A DNA stretch of 64,000 nucleotides from Anoxynatronum sibiricum (GCF_039414295.1 NZ_JBCITM010000004.1:1-64000); one strand, 5' to 3'. Positions 44,939-54,228 are shown, counted from the stretch's first letter. The notes: generated by a model not told the origin, from the sequence alone. Numbers and translations: made by a program.

Positions 44939-46435
44939 ATGAATCACTCTGAACGCATGAAATGCGAAGCACTGAAAGACCGCATCACCACAGCGGAAGC
45001 CGCTGCCACCCTGATTCGTTCCGGAATGACCCTGGGAACCAGCGGGTTTACGCCCACAGGTTATCCCAAGGCTGTACCGGCAGCCTTGGCAGCCAGATTT
45101 CAAAAGGAAAAAGGCTGCTGTATCAACCTTTACACCGGTGCCTCGGTGGGCAAAGGGCTGGACGGCGCCCTGGCGGAAGCCGGTGCCATTAACCGGCGCA
45201 TGCCCTATCAAACCAACACAACGGTCCGCAAAAAATTAAACCAGCGTGACATCCGCTACAGCGACATCCATCTCAGTCACTTTGCCCAGGAAATCCGCTA
45301 TGGATTCTATGGAAAAGTTGACGTGGCCCTGGTGGAAGCCCTGGAAATAACGGAAGAGGGACATATTGTGCCCACCACCTCTGTGGGAGCCAGCCCAGTG
45401 TTTATCAGCCAGGCAGAGACGGTGATTGTGGAAATCAATACCCGCAAACCCCTGTCGCTGAAAGGGATGCATGACATCTACCAGCCCCAGGATCCGCCCC
45501 ATCGGCAGCCCATCCCGCTGGTGAATCCGGAAGACCGCATCGGCACCACTGCCATTCCCTGCGACCCCACCAAAATCAAAGCCATTGTGTTTACTGATCT
45601 GGAGGATGATCCCATCAGTTTTACCGCTGCAGATGAAGACAGTCAGCAAATTGCCCGCCACCTCATCAGCTTTTTTCAGCAGGAAGTCATGGCGGGTCGT
45701 CTGCCGGAACAGCTGCTGCCCCTTCAGTCTGGTGTGGGCAGTGTGGCCAATGCGGTGCTGAAAGGGATGTCAGACAGTCCTTTTAAAAACCTGGTGTTTT
45801 ATTCAGAAGTCATCCAGGATAATGTGCTGGACCTGCTGGACAACGGCACCTTCAGGTTTGCCTCCGGCACCTCCTTTACCCTCTCGCCGGAAGGGTTCGA
45901 TCGTTTATACGCCAACATGGCACAATACCGGAATCAGATTATGCTCCGTCCCATGGAAATCAGCAATAATCCGGAAATCATCCGCCGTATTGGTTCCATC
46001 GCCATGAATACTGCCATTGAGGCCGATATTTTTGGCAATGTGAACTCCACCCATATCATGGGCCGCCGCATGATGAACGGCATCGGCGGGTCCGGCGATT
46101 TTGCCCGGGCTGGTTATCTGAGCATTTTTGCCACGCCTTCCATGGCCAAAGGCGGTGCCATCTCCGCCATTGTTCCCATGGTATCCCATGTGGACCACAC
46201 AGAGCATGACGTGAAGGTGATTGTCACTGAACAGGGGTTGGCAGATCTCCGGGGCCTCAGCCCCTGGGAACGGGCAGAAAGTGTCATCGAAAACTGCGCC
46301 CATCCTGATTACCGTCCCGCCCTGCGGGATTACCTGGCAGCCGGCATGAAAGAACCCGGGCATACGGCCCAGCTCATGCACGAAGCCCTCAGCTGGCACC
46401 AGCGTTTTGAAGAGACAGGCACCATGAAACCCTGA
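44939..46435 (+). CDS. Acetyl-CoA hydrolase/succinate-CoA transferase family protein
   Basis: A 498-residue class I CoA transferase of the Cat1/AarC (succinyl-CoA:acetate CoA-transferase) type. Visible are GTSGFTPTGYPKAVPAALA, the catalytic Glu in VFYSEVIQDNVLDLLDNG near residue 292, and the C-terminal IGGSGDFARAGYLSIF and VTEQGLADLRGL. GGAGGAG precedes ATG 44939. As last gene of the fumarate reductase/Hdr operon it could activate the succinate formed, or conversely use succinyl-CoA. Direction and partner acid are inference. Confidence 0.85.
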   Translation: MNHSERMKCEALKDRITTAEAAATLIRSGMTLGTSGFTPTGYPKAVPAALAARFQKEKGCCINLYTGASVGKGLDGALAEAGAINRRMPYQTNTTVRKKLNQRDIRYSDIHLSHFAQEIRYGFYGKVDVALVEALEITEEGHIVPTTSVGASPVFISQAETVIVEINTRKPLSLKGMHDIYQPQDPPHRQPIPLVNPEDRIGTTAIPCDPTKIKAIVFTDLEDDPISFTAADEDSQQIARHLISFFQQEVMAGRLPEQLLPLQSGVGSVANAVLKGMSDSPFKNLVFYSEVIQDNVLDLLDNGTFRFASGTSFTLSPEGFDRLYANMAQYRNQIMLRPMEISNNPEIIRRIGSIAMNTAIEADIFGNVNSTHIMGRRMMNGIGGSGDFARAGYLSIFATPSMAKGGAISAIVPMVSHVDHTEHDVKVIVTEQGLADLRGLSPWERAESVIENCAHPDYRPALRDYLAAGMKEPGHTAQLMHEALSWHQRFEETGTMKP

Positions 46436-46451
46436 TTCGCTCAAGTATAAA

Positions 46452-46478
46452 TAACCGGCACCTGCTAAAGGTGTCGGT
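46452..46478. repeat. 27-bp hairpin repeat, copy 1
   Basis: The 27 bases starting TAACCGGCACCT form a 10-bp stem with a 5-base loop. An exact copy lies at 46685-46711. Here no T run follows, so it may stabilise the 3' end of the CoA-transferase mRNA. Confidence 0.6.
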
Positions 46479-46573
46479 CAGACTGTAGACAAAAAAAGAT
46501 GAAGACAAGGGATTTGGTAAAGGACAGCCTTGGAAATCTTGTCAGTGTTTTTTCGAAAAGGGGAGAAAACCGC

Positions 46574-46615
46574 CAGCGCCTGCTGTTTGAGCGCAGTGAG
46601 TTCAGGCGCTGTTTT
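46574..46615 (+). terminator. Terminator-like hairpin
   Basis: CAGCGCCTG (46574-46582) and CAGGCGCTG (46603-46611) pair, followed by TTTT. It is a likely end of the large operon. Confidence 0.6.
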
Positions 46616-46684
46616 CGAGACTTTCGACTAAAAACACACAAGATTGGAATCAGCTGACCGGGCCAAAGCCCTTTGTCTTCAACC

Positions 46685-46711
46685 TAACCGGCACCTGCTA
46701 AAGGTGTCGGT
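46685..46711. repeat. 27-bp hairpin repeat, copy 2
   Basis: Exact copy of 46452-46478, followed by a short T run. The two copies flank a 206-bp spacer that contains the terminator-like hairpin and no gene. Confidence 0.6.
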
Positions 46712-46811
46712 TTTAGCATGTGCTGTCGACATTCCGGGCAGAGAAGAATCAGCCAATGATGCTTCTCTGCCTTTTGAGATGGATCGCAGCAGAATTTTAA
46801 GTCAAAATTGT

Positions 46812-46840
46812 TTGACAAATAGTGATAATCGGTATATGAT
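46812..46840 (+). promoter_or_regulatory. Promoter of the lacI-type regulator operon
   Basis: TTGACA (46812-46817), a 17-base spacer and TATGAT (46835-46840). The start site near 46847 lies just upstream of the twin operators. Confidence 0.7.
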
Positions 46841-46856
46841 AATAACATGCAAAATA

Positions 46857-46891
46857 TGGAACATGTTTCATTCGATATGGAACATGTTCCA
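46857..46891. promoter_or_regulatory. Twin LacI-type operators
   Basis: TGGAACATGTTTCA (46857-46870, one mismatch) and the perfect palindrome TGGAACATGTTCCA (46878-46891) are spaced 21 bp centre to centre, two helical turns, so two dimers could bind one face. They lie between the promoter and the GTG start of the regulator, implying autoregulation. Confidence 0.75.
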
Positions 46892-46906
46892 CAGAGGGGT
46901 GAAAAA

Positions 46907-47890
46907 GTGGCATCTATCAGAGATATTGCAAAATCAACAGGTCTCAGCATCTCAACCATATCCAGATACATCAACTCATCAGGCTATGTGAGCAAAGACT
47001 CCGCTGAGCTGATCCAGAAAGTCATTGATGAAATGGATTATGTTCCCAACAGAAATGCTCAGGCGATTTTCAACAAGAAGTCTGGCAGCATCGGCCTGGT
47101 GATTCCAAGTCTGGTAAACCCTTTTTTTTCGGAAATGGCAACCATTATCGGCAACAAAATTCAGGATGATGGTTATGGCTGCGTTCTGTGCTTTACCGAA
47201 GATATTCCCGAGAAAGAGGAGGATGCGCTGGATCTCCTGAAAGGATACCGGGTCGATGGCATCATCGTTGCAAGGGGAAGGTCTGTGGATAAAATCCAGA
47301 AACTTTCCATTCCGGTGATTTCTTTTGAGTCCATTATTGCAGATGAGATTATCACAGTCAGCGCAGACAACTACCAGGGGGGCCGAATGGCCTTTGAACA
47401 TTTGTATGAAGAAGGCAGCAGAAAGATGATCCACATCAAGGGGCCCAAAGGGTTTATTGCACCTGAGGAAAGGTGCAAAGGCTTTCTCGATGCATCGGCA
47501 GATAAAGACGTCGCGGTTGAAGTGCTGGAACTGAGCACCGACTATCTTCTGGAAGAAGACCTGGATAAAGCGCTGAATCAAGTGGATTTCAGAATGTATG
47601 ACGGCCTGTTTGTATTCAATGATATCAACTGTATTCACGTGATTAGTTATTTAAGGAGACAAGGACTTTCCATCCCTGGAGATCTTCAGGTCATAGGATT
47701 CGATAACTCTTACCTGTCAGAAATGAACTTGCCCAGACTGACCACCATTGAGCAGTCACCACAGGAAATCGCCCAGGTAAGTTATCATTGCCTGAAAGAC
47801 CTGATGGATGGAACCTGCCGTTCCACTGCGAATAGAATCATACCGGTGAAATTGATCAAGCGGGATACAACAGGATCAACCCATGGGTGA
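46907..47890 (+). CDS. LacI-family transcriptional regulator
   Basis: A 327-residue repressor. The N-terminal HTH (ASIRDIAKSTGLSISTISRYINSSGYVS) and hinge helix are followed by a periplasmic-binding-like effector domain (GSIGLVIPSLVNPFFSEMA, VDGIIVARG, ERCKGFLDA, LQVIGFDNSYLSEM). The start is GTG 46907 with AGAGGGGTG upstream; ATG 46847 would place coding sequence over both operators. It heads the polyol operon, starting 96 bases before the transporter ATPase. The inducer is probably the transported sugar alcohol or its metabolite. Confidence 0.88.
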   Translation: MASIRDIAKSTGLSISTISRYINSSGYVSKDSAELIQKVIDEMDYVPNRNAQAIFNKKSGSIGLVIPSLVNPFFSEMATIIGNKIQDDGYGCVLCFTEDIPEKEEDALDLLKGYRVDGIIVARGRSVDKIQKLSIPVISFESIIADEIITVSADNYQGGRMAFEHLYEEGSRKMIHIKGPKGFIAPEERCKGFLDASADKDVAVEVLELSTDYLLEEDLDKALNQVDFRMYDGLFVFNDINCIHVISYLRRQGLSIPGDLQVIGFDNSYLSEMNLPRLTTIEQSPQEIAQVSYHCLKDLMDGTCRSTANRIIPVKLIKRDTTGSTHG

Positions 47891-47986
47891 TTCCAAGCAA
47901 TAAAATGACAGAAAGTGCCTTGAAAAATCAAAGCAGCCTGTTGTAAGGCGTAATCCATTCCATGGAAAACCAATGGGAGGTGCACC

Positions 47987-49471
47987 ATGAGGGGGAAAGT
48001 GAAGTTAAAGGTTTCGGGAATTGAGAAATCATTCCCGGGAGTAAAAGCTCTTGACAGTGTTCATTTTGAAGTACAGGAAGGAACGGTTCATGCGCTTTGC
48101 GGCGAAAACGGAGCCGGCAAATCCACCCTGATGAAAATCATCAACGGAATTCACAATCAGGATGCAGGTGAAATTCACATAGACGGGGAACAAGTTGCGA
48201 TCAACAATCCTCAGCATGCACAACAGCTGGGAATCGCCATGATCGCCCAGGAGCTCAACTTTGTACCGGAACTGACCGTTGAAGAAAACCTGTTTCTTGG
48301 AAGACTTCCTGGAGGTTCTGCACGGGTTGACTGGAAGAAAGTGAGAAAAAGCACCATCGAACTGCTGGAAAGAGAGAACCTCCCCTTCAAGCCAACGCAA
48401 CTGATGAAAACGTTGTCTATTTCGGAAATACAGCAACTTGAAATATTAAAAGCCCTGTCCATTGACGCCCAGATCATCATCATGGACGAGCCGACATCCT
48501 CGATATCCAATAAAGAAGTGGAAATGCTTTTTCAAAAAATTGAGCAGCTGAGAAATCAGGGAAGATCAGTCGTCTATATTTCTCACAAACTGGATGAGAT
48601 TTTTAGAATTGCCGATGAGGTAACCATTCTCAGAGACGGAACTGTTGTCGGCAGCTACCCCATTGAAGAATTGGATGAGGAAAATATCATACGTCTGATG
48701 GTGGGGAGAAAACTGGACAACGTCTATCCAAAGGAAATATTTCCAGTGGGAAAGACCATATTCGAAGTGAAAGACTTTTCGAGCGAAGGGGAGTTTAAAG
48801 GGATTAACTTCAGCGTCAAAAGAGGTGAAATTGTAGGTTTTGCAGGTCTTGTAGGGTCAGGGAGAACGGAGGTTATGAGGGCGTTGTTCGGCCTTGATAA
48901 ACACACGTCAGGATCAATTTACCTGAATGAGCAGGAGATAAAAATCAACCACCCACGGGATGCCATTGCAGCAGGAATTGGAATGGTAACTGAAGACAGA
49001 AAGCGCTCTGGGATTGTGCCTGTCAGGAGCATCAAGGAAAACGGTTCACTGGCAAGCCTTGAAAAATTTTTCTTCGGAGGCAGACTGCGATGGAAAAAAG
49101 AAGAAGAAACCAACAGACAGTACTTTGAAAAAATGGATGTCAAAGCACCCTCTCTTGAAACACTGATACAGACCCTCAGCGGGGGTAATCAACAGAAAGT
49201 GATCCTTGCAAAATGGATGATGCGGGAACCCGATCTGTTGATTATGGATGAGCCCACAAGGGGAATCGATGTGGGCAACAAGTTCGCCATCTACCAGCTG
49301 ATGCAGGATATCGCAAGGGAAGGAAAAGCCATCATCATTGTCTCATCAGAGCTTCCTGAACTCCTGGGCATGTGTGACAGAATCTACGTCATGAACCAGG
49401 GAACCATTACGGGAGAGCTGAAAAGAGAAGCGTTCAACCAGGAAGTCATCATGAAATATGCAACAATGTAG
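47987..49471 (+). CDS. Sugar ABC transporter ATPase (RbsA/XylG type)
   Basis: A 494-residue tandem ATPase of the monosaccharide importer family. Domain 1 has Walker A GENGAGKST, signature-like LSISEIQQLEIL and Walker B IIMDEPTSSISNKE; domain 2 has degenerate Walker A (GLVGSGRTEVMRALFG), LSGGNQQKVILAKW and LIMDEPTRGIDVG. GGGAGGTG precedes the ATG. It provides energy for the permease and binding protein encoded next. Confidence 0.92.
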   Translation: MRGKVKLKVSGIEKSFPGVKALDSVHFEVQEGTVHALCGENGAGKSTLMKIINGIHNQDAGEIHIDGEQVAINNPQHAQQLGIAMIAQELNFVPELTVEENLFLGRLPGGSARVDWKKVRKSTIELLERENLPFKPTQLMKTLSISEIQQLEILKALSIDAQIIIMDEPTSSISNKEVEMLFQKIEQLRNQGRSVVYISHKLDEIFRIADEVTILRDGTVVGSYPIEELDEENIIRLMVGRKLDNVYPKEIFPVGKTIFEVKDFSSEGEFKGINFSVKRGEIVGFAGLVGSGRTEVMRALFGLDKHTSGSIYLNEQEIKINHPRDAIAAGIGMVTEDRKRSGIVPVRSIKENGSLASLEKFFFGGRLRWKKEEETNRQYFEKMDVKAPSLETLIQTLSGGNQQKVILAKWMMREPDLLIMDEPTRGIDVGNKFAIYQLMQDIAREGKAIIIVSSELPELLGMCDRIYVMNQGTITGELKREAFNQEVIMKYATM

Positions 49472-49487
49472 TTTAAGGAGGAGGAAA

Positions 49488-50486
49488 ATGTTCTCAATCA
49501 AGAAAAGCAGTGTCGATGTCAGTAAATTTTCCATATTTCTGATACTGGTATTTTTCATCATTGTTTCCAGTTTTCTGAACCCGAACTTTCTATCCAGCGG
49601 AAACATCATTAACATCTTAAGGCAACTGGCAGTCCCTGTATTGCTGTCCTTTGGAGCCATGATGCTGGTCATCAGCGGCATGATAGATCTTTCGGCAGGG
49701 TCTGTTCTGGCCCTGGCAGGAGTGCTGTCAGTCAGTTCGTACAAAGTCACCGGATCACTGACAGTGGCTGTGGTTGTGGGTCTGGCAGTGGGTGTGTTTG
49801 CAAACCTCATCAACGCTCTCATGGTCGTTGAATTCAAAGTGCCGGCTTTTATTGCGACACTGGCCATGCAGATGGTAGCCAGAGGAGCGGCCCTTCACTA
49901 TACTGGTGGACAAAACATTCTTCAAATTGGCAGTTACACGGTGTTTGGTCAGGGACATATCGGCCCCATACCCATATCGGTCATCATCATGGCGGTGGTC
50001 ACCGGAATCATTTACTACATCATGAAGCATACCAAGCTGGGTAGATCCATGTATGCCATTGGAGGAAACGAGGAGGCGGCCATTGCTTCTGGTATTCACG
50101 TTAAAAAGAACAAGTATCTAACGTATATGATCAACGGACTCCTTGTCGGAGCAGCGGGAATTCTCTTCATGTCCCGCGTCAATGCGGGTCTTTCAAATGG
50201 AGCCATTGGTTATGAAATGGAAGGGCTTACAGCAACCATCGTCGGCGGCACCAGTTTTTCAGGCGGAGCAGGTTCAACCTTTGGCACATTGATAGGGGCA
50301 TTGATCATCGGTGTTTTGAACAACATCATGAACCTGACAAGTGTCAATACGTATATACAGCAGATTGTTAAGGGAACCATCATCGCAGTGGCTGTTGTAT
50401 GGGATATAAAATCAAAGAGGGGAGGTAGAAAGACAACCAGAAAAATAAGGGGCGAAAAAAGTACGGATAGCGAGGTCAAAGGCTAG
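49488..50486 (+). CDS. Sugar ABC transporter permease (RbsC type)
   Basis: A 332-residue permease with about eight to ten hydrophobic helices, the loop SGMIDLSAGSVLALAG, GRSMYAIGGNEEAAIASGI (coupling helix) and ATIVGGTSFSGGAGS, all typical of RbsC/XylH. AGGAGG precedes ATG 49488. The lysine/arginine-rich tail is cytoplasmic. Confidence 0.92.
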   Translation: MFSIKKSSVDVSKFSIFLILVFFIIVSSFLNPNFLSSGNIINILRQLAVPVLLSFGAMMLVISGMIDLSAGSVLALAGVLSVSSYKVTGSLTVAVVVGLAVGVFANLINALMVVEFKVPAFIATLAMQMVARGAALHYTGGQNILQIGSYTVFGQGHIGPIPISVIIMAVVTGIIYYIMKHTKLGRSMYAIGGNEEAAIASGIHVKKNKYLTYMINGLLVGAAGILFMSRVNAGLSNGAIGYEMEGLTATIVGGTSFSGGAGSTFGTLIGALIIGVLNNIMNLTSVNTYIQQIVKGTIIAVAVVWDIKSKRGGRKTTRKIRGEKSTDSEVKG

Positions 50487-50539
50487 TCTGGAGTTGAATC
50501 ATTAATCATCCACAAAACAAGAGAAAAGGGGAAATTAGG

Positions 50540-51526
50540 ATGAGCATGAAAAAAATGATCGCGATCTTCATGATGGTGACAATGGTTTTGGTAAGCCTTG
50601 CAGGATGCAATAGCGGAGGAGGAGCATCATCAGACAGTTCGGATGAGGGCACATACAGAGTGGCATTTGTTGCGCGAACGCAGGCAGACTCATTTGCAGC
50701 TTGGCTTGTCAATGAAATGAAGTCAGCTGCAGAGCAATACCCAGACTTGACACTTGATGTATTCGACGGACAGGCAGACGATGAAAAGGTGAACGCTGCA
50801 ATTGAAAACGCCATTACAAACGGATACGATGCCATCATCGTGCAACCCAATAACGGAGAAGCTCAAAGACCCTATGTTGAGAGCATTGTAGAAGCAGGCA
50901 TCATCGCAATCACCACCAATGCCAGGATTGAAGGAATCGACGGAGCCTCCTCGGTGGATGCAGATCCATATGTACAGGCAAAGGTGAATGCGGATATCGC
51001 CATTGATCAAATTCCTCAGAATGCAAAAGTCGTTGTATTGAACGGGCCGTCGGGCAACTTCCATGCAGACGAACGGCGTCGGGCGTGGGAAGTGGAGTTC
51101 TTTGAAAAACGCCCTGATGTTCAAATTGTTGGAGAACAGATTGCAGGCTGGAACAAGGATGAAGCCGTTCGGTATATGGAAGACTGGGTAACAGCTAACA
51201 GTGAAATTCATGCCATCATTTCCATGAATGACAACATGGCGGCAGGTGCACTGGAAGTGGTGAAAAACAATCCTGCATTCAGCGAAATACTGTCATACGG
51301 TGTGGATGGAACCCCGGAGGCAACCCTGCTGATCAACGAAGGAACGATGACATCCACATGCTTACAATCAGCCATCGACCTGGCTGAAGCCAACATCAAC
51401 ACCGTACACAAACTGTTGACCGGGGAAGCAGATGAAATTCACATGGACATTGATGCCATCCTCATTACCGGCGAAAATGCACAGGCATACGTTGATATGT
51501 ACACAGAAAGAGGTTTGATTAACTAA
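50540..51526 (+). CDS. Sugar-binding lipoprotein of the ABC transporter
   Basis: A 328-residue type I periplasmic binding protein (RbsB-like): lipobox LAGC (Cys23), VAFVARTQADSFAAWLVNEM, GYDAIIVQPNNGEAQRP, NDNMAAGALE and YGVDGTPEATLLI. It delivers the sugar or polyol to the permease. The dehydrogenase and kinase that follow suggest a pentitol or hexitol such as xylitol, arabitol or sorbitol. Confidence 0.9.
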   Translation: MSMKKMIAIFMMVTMVLVSLAGCNSGGGASSDSSDEGTYRVAFVARTQADSFAAWLVNEMKSAAEQYPDLTLDVFDGQADDEKVNAAIENAITNGYDAIIVQPNNGEAQRPYVESIVEAGIIAITTNARIEGIDGASSVDADPYVQAKVNADIAIDQIPQNAKVVVLNGPSGNFHADERRRAWEVEFFEKRPDVQIVGEQIAGWNKDEAVRYMEDWVTANSEIHAIISMNDNMAAGALEVVKNNPAFSEILSYGVDGTPEATLLINEGTMTSTCLQSAIDLAEANINTVHKLLTGEADEIHMDIDAILITGENAQAYVDMYTERGLIN

Positions 51527-51543
51527 TCATGGTGAAGATCACA

Positions 51544-51569
51544 GGGATGGCATCAGCACGTGCCATCCC
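51544..51569 (+). other. Intra-operon mRNA hairpin
   Basis: GGGATGGCA and TGCCATCCC form a perfect 9-bp stem around an 8-base loop, just after the binding-protein gene and before the ribosome binding site of the dehydrogenase. There is no T run, so mRNA stabilisation or partial attenuation that favours abundant binding protein is likely. Confidence 0.55.
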
Positions 51570-51591
51570 CACTCTTTCAGGAGGAGATGCA

Positions 51592-52644
51592 ATGAGCGAG
51601 AAAATGAAAGTCGCTGTGATGACAGCCCTAAATGAACTGGAAATGCAGGAAAGAGATATACCGATACCGCAAGCAGATGAAGTGCTTGTCAGAGTGGATT
51701 ATGTGGGAATTTGCGGTTCAGACCTTCACTATCTGGAGCATGGAAAAATCGGAAACTTCATCGTGGAATACCCATTTGTATTGGGACATGAAGTGGGAGG
51801 CACCGTGGTTGCTTTGGGTGAAAAAGTAAAACACCTGCAGGTGAATGACAGAGTAGCCCTTGAGCCACAGATCACCTGCGGTGAATGCGCGTTTTGTAAA
51901 AGTGGGAAGTACAATCTGTGCAGTGATGTGGTCTTTTTTGCCACTCCTCCCGTTGACGGTGTTTTTCAGGAATATGTGGCCCACAAGGGCACCCTGTGCT
52001 TTAAGCTCCCCGAAAATGTGAGCACCATGGAAGGGGCGCTGATGGAACCCCTGTCTGTGGGGTTGCACGCGGTTCTTCAGGGAGAAGCAACCATCGGCCA
52101 GACGGCTGTGGTGACTGGCACCGGTTGCATCGGCCTCACTTCAATGCTGGCCCTTAAGGCCATGGGGGTTTCAACCGTCATTGTTGTGGATTTGGTGGAC
52201 CAGCGGCTTGAAAAAGCAAAGGAACTGGGGGCAGACTACACCATCAACGGAAGAAATGAGGATACCGTCAAAAGAATACTTGAAATAACAGCAGGAAAGG
52301 GATTTGATATCGGTATCGAGACAGCAGGTTCGGAAATCACCACCCGGCAGCTCATCGAAAGTGCTAAAAAAGGCGCAAACCTTGTTTTGGTGGGTTACAG
52401 TCCAACGGGTGAAGAAACCCTTCCCATCGGAATGGCCCTCGACAAAGAACTGACTTTCAAAACAGTATTCCGCTACAGAAACAGCTATCCCACAGCGATT
52501 AATGCCGTTTCATCAGGAGATATCAATGTCAAAGACATCGTAACACATACCTATGATTTTGAAGATATCAAAACGGCGCTTTCAGACGCCATCAACAAGA
52601 AAGACGAAGTCGTCAAAGCCGTTGTGAGAATAGGAAGGGAATAA
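51592..52644 (+). CDS. Zinc-dependent polyol dehydrogenase (sorbitol/xylitol DH type)
   Basis: A 350-residue medium-chain dehydrogenase. Catalytic zinc ligands are in GICGSDLHYLEHG and GHEVGG; the structural-zinc lobe CGECAFCKSGKYNLC is present; the NAD site reads TGTGCIGLTSMLALKAMG, with an Asp in VVDLVDQRL favouring NAD over NADP. It probably oxidises a sugar alcohol to a ketose for the kinase gene that follows 3 bases later. GGAGGAG precedes ATG 51592. Confidence 0.88.
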   Translation: MSEKMKVAVMTALNELEMQERDIPIPQADEVLVRVDYVGICGSDLHYLEHGKIGNFIVEYPFVLGHEVGGTVVALGEKVKHLQVNDRVALEPQITCGECAFCKSGKYNLCSDVVFFATPPVDGVFQEYVAHKGTLCFKLPENVSTMEGALMEPLSVGLHAVLQGEATIGQTAVVTGTGCIGLTSMLALKAMGVSTVIVVDLVDQRLEKAKELGADYTINGRNEDTVKRILEITAGKGFDIGIETAGSEITTRQLIESAKKGANLVLVGYSPTGEETLPIGMALDKELTFKTVFRYRNSYPTAINAVSSGDINVKDIVTHTYDFEDIKTALSDAINKKDEVVKAVVRIGRE

Positions 52645-52647
52645 GAC

Positions 52648-54132
52648 ATGTACTATATTGGAGCTGACTTGGGAACCACAGGGCTTAAAATGATCTTGAT
52701 GGATGAAACAGGCAGAATCACCGCTTCGCAAACAGAAAAATACCCCATTGCCTATCCTTTTCAAAACTGGGCGGAGCAGGAACCCACAGATTGGTTCAAT
52801 GCGCTTGTTAAGGGCATTCGGAAGCTGACAAAAGGAATCGCTCCTGAAGCGGTTAAAGCCATTGGCATTGATGGCCAGATGCACGGCCTTGTGATGCTTG
52901 ATTCACAGGATCAGGTGATCAGGCCGGCCATTCTATGGAATGATACCAGAACCACAGAAGAAGTAACCTATCTAAACGATGAAATCGGAAAAAGCAAGCT
53001 TTCGGAGCTCACAGGGAACATCGCTTTCGCAGGGTTTACAGCTCCTAAAATCATGTGGGTAAGAAAAAATGAACCTGAGAACTTTGAAAAAATGAAGCAT
53101 GTCATGCTTCCGAAAGACTACCTGAACTACATGTTGACAGGAATCCTCTCATCAGATTACTCCGATGCCTCTGGTATGTTGCTTTTGGATGTGGAGAAGA
53201 AGCAGTGGTCACAGGAAATGATGGCAATTTGCCACATTACTGAAGCAAATTTACCAAAGCTATATGAAAGCTATCAAGTGGTGGGAACCCTTAAAAGCGA
53301 CATGGCGGAGAAACTGGGTCTCGGAAATCATGTGAAGGTAGTTGCAGGTGCGGGAGACAATGCAGCGGCGGCAATCGGAGCTGGAACCGTGGGTGACGGA
53401 AGGTGCAATATTTCCATCGGAACCAGCGGAACTGTATTTGTGGCAAGCAAGGACTTTAAGGAAGGAAAGAATCATGCGGTCCACCATTTTGCCCATGCTG
53501 ACGGCACTTATCATTTTCTTGGCTGCATGCTCAGTGCAGCATCCTGCAACGATTGGTGGATGGAGAAAATTCTGGGAACCAATGACTATTCAATGGAACA
53601 GAATGCCATTGAAGACTTGGGGCATAATCACCTGATTTATCTGCCGTATCTCATGGGCGAACGGTCACCTCATAATGATCCCAATGCACGGGGGGCTTTT
53701 CTGGGTCTTTCCATGGGAACCACAAGACAGCAGATGACCCAGGCAGTGCTTGAGGGTGTCGCCTTTGGTCTCCGGGATTCCCTTGAGGTTATTAGGGAAG
53801 CGGGGGTGGTGGTGACGTTTGCCACATTCTGCGGTGGCGGAGCCAAAAGCAAACTATGGCAGCAAATGGTTGCCAATATTCTGGGCATAGAAGTCGGAAT
53901 ACTGGACAATGAGGAAGGCCCTGCTCTGGGTTCTGCCATACTGGCGGCAGTGGGAGACGGACTTTATGAAAATGTGGAAGAGGCTTGTCAGGCCATTGTC
54001 ACTGTTAAGGAAGTCGTGAAGCCTGATCAGGAAATTGTTGAAAAATACAATCGTCTTTATCAAGTTTACAAAAATAGTTACCATGCCGTGAAGGGACTGC
54101 ATGACCAGTTGAGCAGCCAGGCAAAAGGGTGA
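52648..54132 (+). CDS. xylB: Xylulokinase-like FGGY carbohydrate kinase
   Basis: A 494-residue FGGY kinase: YIGADLGTTGLKMIL (phosphate loop 1), GIDGQMHGLVMLD and ILWNDTRT (typical of xylulokinase), GAGDNAAAAIGAGTV, SIGTSGTVF, and YLMGERSPHNDPNARGAFLGL (FGGY signature 2). It phosphorylates D-xylulose or a similar ketose, feeding the pentose phosphate pathway. It is the last gene of the LacI-controlled operon. Confidence 0.9.
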   Translation: MYYIGADLGTTGLKMILMDETGRITASQTEKYPIAYPFQNWAEQEPTDWFNALVKGIRKLTKGIAPEAVKAIGIDGQMHGLVMLDSQDQVIRPAILWNDTRTTEEVTYLNDEIGKSKLSELTGNIAFAGFTAPKIMWVRKNEPENFEKMKHVMLPKDYLNYMLTGILSSDYSDASGMLLLDVEKKQWSQEMMAICHITEANLPKLYESYQVVGTLKSDMAEKLGLGNHVKVVAGAGDNAAAAIGAGTVGDGRCNISIGTSGTVFVASKDFKEGKNHAVHHFAHADGTYHFLGCMLSAASCNDWWMEKILGTNDYSMEQNAIEDLGHNHLIYLPYLMGERSPHNDPNARGAFLGLSMGTTRQQMTQAVLEGVAFGLRDSLEVIREAGVVVTFATFCGGGAKSKLWQQMVANILGIEVGILDNEEGPALGSAILAAVGDGLYENVEEACQAIVTVKEVVKPDQEIVEKYNRLYQVYKNSYHAVKGLHDQLSSQAKG

Positions 54133-54155
54133 TATGCCAGAGTCAAAAAACAGAA

Positions 54156-54197
54156 AAAGACGGGCGGGGATCAATGAATGGACCCCTGCCCGTCTTT
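54156..54197. terminator. Bidirectional terminator between convergent operons
   Basis: AAAGACGGGC-GGGG (54156-54169) pairs with CCCC-T-GCCCGTCTTT (54183-54197), with A/T runs at both ends. Confidence 0.85.
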
Positions 54198-54228
54198 CTG
54201 TATGAATCTGCTTATCTCAATCAAGGAG

